Origin: Promethearchaeota archaeon
GTDB taxonomy: Archaea > Asgardarchaeota > Lokiarchaeia > Sigynarchaeales > SOKP01
Reading direction: 5' to 3'
Assembly: GCA_014729315.1 (NCBI GenBank)
Contig: WJKD01000826.1
Coordinates: 1 to 6,930 of the forward strand
Length of the DNA stretch: 6,930 nt
The position numbers and the translations under genes are program-made. Numbering within the stretch: position 1 is the first letter of the stretch; each line of letters starts with the position of its first letter. Under the pieces are notes generated by a model, which was not told the DNA's origin, made no database searches, and worked only from the letters and a program-made list of their open reading frames with translations. Shown here piece by piece: positions 5,294-6,930 of this stretch.

Positions 5294-5318
5294 TTCAATT
5301 TTAAAAATAAAAATTGAA
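5294..5318 (+). repeat. 9-bp inverted repeat in the leader of the sugar symporter gene
   Basis: TTCAATTTT (5294-5302) pairs exactly with AAAATTGAA (5310-5318) around a 7-nt loop. A further TTGAA at 5286-5290 makes a second, smaller palindrome with TTCAA (5294-5298). The right arm ends 16 nt before the ATG, so either a DNA operator or an RNA hairpin close to the ribosome-loading site is possible. All pairs but one in the stem are A-U, so the RNA structure would be weak. Confidence 0.4.
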
Positions 5319-5334
5319 ATGAGAGATTGTCGAA

Positions 5335-6741
5335 ATGAGCGGAATTAACGAAGATGTGGGATCCATAGATCATACACATTCAAAAAAAATTATGGGATCT
5401 TATAGCGTTGGGGAATTTGTTTACGAGTTTACGCAAGGTATCCTCATTTTCATGTTATTCTTTTTTTACGAAGTTGAGGTCGGACTTGCTTCGTGGATCA
5501 CTGGATTGGGATTAATTATTTACGCATTGTGGGATGCGATAAACGATCCATTTATCGGATACATTTGCGATCATCCTGTCCGTTTTACTAAAAAATGGGG
5601 GCGCCGTTTTCCGTGGATGTTAATTGGCTACATTCCTATGTTGGTCTTTTTCGTGTTGATCTTTTCACCCCCCGCCGTAAACGCACAAGAACAGCCTTGG
5701 ATAATTTTTGGATGGTTAGTGTTCACACTATGCCTTTTTGACACTTTTGAAACATTGTTTACAAACAATTATTTTGGGCTATTTCCCGATAAATTTCGAA
5801 GTAACGAAGAGCGGGTCAAAGCTTCTGGTATATACGTTTATTTAGGAATAATTGGAGTAGTACTTGCCAATATATTGCCTCCTATGATAATTGTATTCGG
5901 AAATGTTGGCTCATATTCTATAATGGCTTGGATTAGTGTAAGTATTAGTTTCCTATGTGGTTTTCTCATGTTACCTGGTATTAAAGACGATAAGAAAAAA
6001 GTAGAAGAATATCTTGCAGGATACGAAGAACAAGAAAAAGAGCCTTTCTTAGCGACCCTAAAGACTGCTCTTAAACAAAAATCACTTATAGGCTTCTTAT
6101 TCTTATTTATGGCGTGGATTGCGTTAACTGGAATGGTACAATCGTCTTTTTTGTATTGGATTCGATTTATTGCTTTTGGTTCGGCTGACGATGTTTTGTA
6201 TATTATCTTATTTTTTCTTATAGGCGTGTTTATTGGCATTCCTTTATGGTATAAATACTATAAAAAGACTGGCAACAATCGTAAAACAATGATTTATACT
6301 TCGATCGGGTGCATATTTCTTACATTGATGCTTACATTCATTCTTGATTTAGTGGTTCTTTTCATCGTAATTTTTATATGGGGAATAGCAATTGGAGGAT
6401 TTTGGGTGATATATATCCCAACTTATAGTGATGTCATAGATGAGTCGATTTCTAACACGGGAATACGCCGTGAAGGATTCTATTCTGGACTACGGAGGTT
6501 TATGAGCAATTTCTCTAGTGTAATTTCAGCTTTACTATTTGCAATAGTACACGAACTCACGGGCTTTGTCGAAATTGCTGATAAACAAACTCCCTTAGCT
6601 AATTTGGGGATACTTCTTTTATTTGGAATCATACCGGCAAGTATAATGGCTGTTGGATTAATTATTTTTTGGAAACTTTATGATATAACTCCAGAAAAAT
6701 CCCGAAATATCAGAGCAAAATTAGAGCAATTAAAACTCTAA
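5335..6741 (+). CDS. GPH-family (MFS) sugar/glycoside:cation symporter
   Basis: The 468 residues with about 12 hydrophobic segments and a soluble N-terminus fit the glycoside-pentoside-hexuronide:cation symporter branch of the major facilitator superfamily. These import sugars or glycosides with Na+ or H+. Diagnostic motifs are LWDAINDPFIGYICDHP (65-81), followed by the cytoplasmic-loop motif TKKWGRRFPWMLIG (85-98). In the second half come the DVIDE pair (366-370) and TGIRREGFYSGLRRF (375-389). A charged central loop (about 215-250, IKDDKKKVEEYLAGYEEQEKE) separates the two six-helix halves. The length is normal for the family (about 450-490). Nothing in the window identifies the substrate, since no glycosidase or sugar kinase is adjacent. 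There is no strong Shine-Dalgarno; GAGAG lies 9-13 nt upstream of the ATG. The gene is monocistronic as far as can be seen, ending at a T8 tract. Confidence 0.92.
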   Translation: MSGINEDVGSIDHTHSKKIMGSYSVGEFVYEFTQGILIFMLFFFYEVEVGLASWITGLGLIIYALWDAINDPFIGYICDHPVRFTKKWGRRFPWMLIGYIPMLVFFVLIFSPPAVNAQEQPWIIFGWLVFTLCLFDTFETLFTNNYFGLFPDKFRSNEERVKASGIYVYLGIIGVVLANILPPMIIVFGNVGSYSIMAWISVSISFLCGFLMLPGIKDDKKKVEEYLAGYEEQEKEPFLATLKTALKQKSLIGFLFLFMAWIALTGMVQSSFLYWIRFIAFGSADDVLYIILFFLIGVFIGIPLWYKYYKKTGNNRKTMIYTSIGCIFLTLMLTFILDLVVLFIVIFIWGIAIGGFWVIYIPTYSDVIDESISNTGIRREGFYSGLRRFMSNFSSVISALLFAIVHELTGFVEIADKQTPLANLGILLLFGIIPASIMAVGLIIFWKLYDITPEKSRNIRAKLEQLKL

Positions 6742-6748
6742 TTCTTCA

Positions 6749-6756
6749 TTTTTTTT
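6749..6756 (+). terminator. T8 tract terminator after the sugar symporter gene
   Basis: A run of eight T begins 7 nt after the stop codon, followed by CCTTT. Archaeal RNA polymerase terminates efficiently at such oligo-T runs without a hairpin, so this is the likely transcript end. Confidence 0.55.
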
Positions 6757-6773
6757 CCTTTAGATATGCAAGA

Positions 6774-6838
6774 TCTTCAAATAACTCTTGAAGAGAGTTT
6801 TAACTATTTAATATAGGGGATTTTGTGAAGCAAAATCC
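6774..6838 (+). other. Noncoding segment with hairpins sharing a TGAAG loop
   Basis: Downstream of the T8 tract, AACTCT (6783-6788) pairs with AGAGTT (6794-6799) around loop TGAAG. Next, GGATTTTG (6818-6825) pairs perfectly with CAAAATCC (6831-6838), also around TGAAG. An alternative stem, TCTTCAA (6774-6780) with TTGAAGA (6788-6794), would exclude the first hairpin. No gene is visible from 6742 to the right edge. The purpose is unknown; a small RNA, a leader of the next gene, or a terminator for an incoming minus-strand gene are all possible. Confidence 0.4.
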
Positions 6839-6930
6839 AGACATATAATAAAACCAATGACAAGAAATATTTTATTTTGAAAAATTATTACTTTTAATTC
6901 AAACAAAAAAGGATGTGATTTTTATAACCG

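Noticed and set aside
5838..6239. Minus-strand 133-codon open frame opposite the sugar symporter
   Set aside because: It is antisense to conserved MFS sequence, with no start signal or family resemblance.
6839..6930. Possible start or end of a further gene at the right edge
   Set aside because: Short open stretches exist on both strands (for example GTG at 6915, +), but none has a proper ribosome-binding site or enough length to judge.
1..6930. CRISPR array, insertion sequence, tRNA or toxin-antitoxin pair
   Set aside because: No regularly spaced repeats, transposase motifs, cloverleaf or toxin/antitoxin signatures were seen on either strand by eye.

Overview
The window is AT-rich and looks archaeal. 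It carries a full Alba chromatin-protein homologue, an archaeal-type UPF0200 P-loop kinase, an archaeal-type PRPP synthetase and a DUF369 cyclophilin-like protein. TATA-like elements precede several genes, and some starts have no Shine-Dalgarno. The IscU-like scaffold gene and the GPH-type sugar symporter suggest an anaerobic, possibly heterotrophic archaeon. An Asgard (Lokiarchaeia-like) source is my guess; no Asgard signature protein is present to prove it.

Layout from left to right. (1) A 5'-truncated cyclophilin-like gene (2-373, +) is followed by a VTT/DedA-like membrane protein gene (408-1238, +). (2) Facing these is a minus-strand pair, Alba (1761-1441) and, 8 nt after its stop, a 56-residue four-cysteine zinc-ribbon protein (1432-1262). 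(3) A 321-bp AT-rich divergent spacer (1762-2082) holds a perfect 14-bp inverted repeat that doubles as a mirrored pair of TATA-like elements. (4) The UPF0200 kinase gene (2083-2619, +) converges, with an 11-bp gap, on a minus-strand cluster. In transcription order that cluster is an IscU-like Fe-S scaffold (4758-4306), an alpha/beta hydrolase (4293-3574) and PRPP synthetase (3536-2631). (5) An uncharacterised 93-residue helical protein (5149-4868, -) has its own hairpin-plus-T7 terminator, which separates it from the Fe-S cluster. (6) A GPH-family sugar:cation symporter gene (5335-6741, +) is preceded by a TATA-like element and a 9-bp hairpin repeat. It is followed by a T8 terminator and then a noncoding tail with hairpins that share the loop TGAAG.

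Functionally this is mostly housekeeping: PRPP for nucleotide, histidine and cofactor synthesis, Fe-S assembly, DNA/RNA packaging, membrane and sugar transport, and protein folding. I saw no CRISPR array, insertion sequence, tRNA, rRNA or defence system, and I do not claim a new biological system. The points most worth a second look are the Alba/zinc-ribbon pair with its Arg/Asn-rich Alba loop, the mirrored promoter repeat, the orphan 93-residue gene, and the structured noncoding segments at 5286-5318 and 6774-6838.
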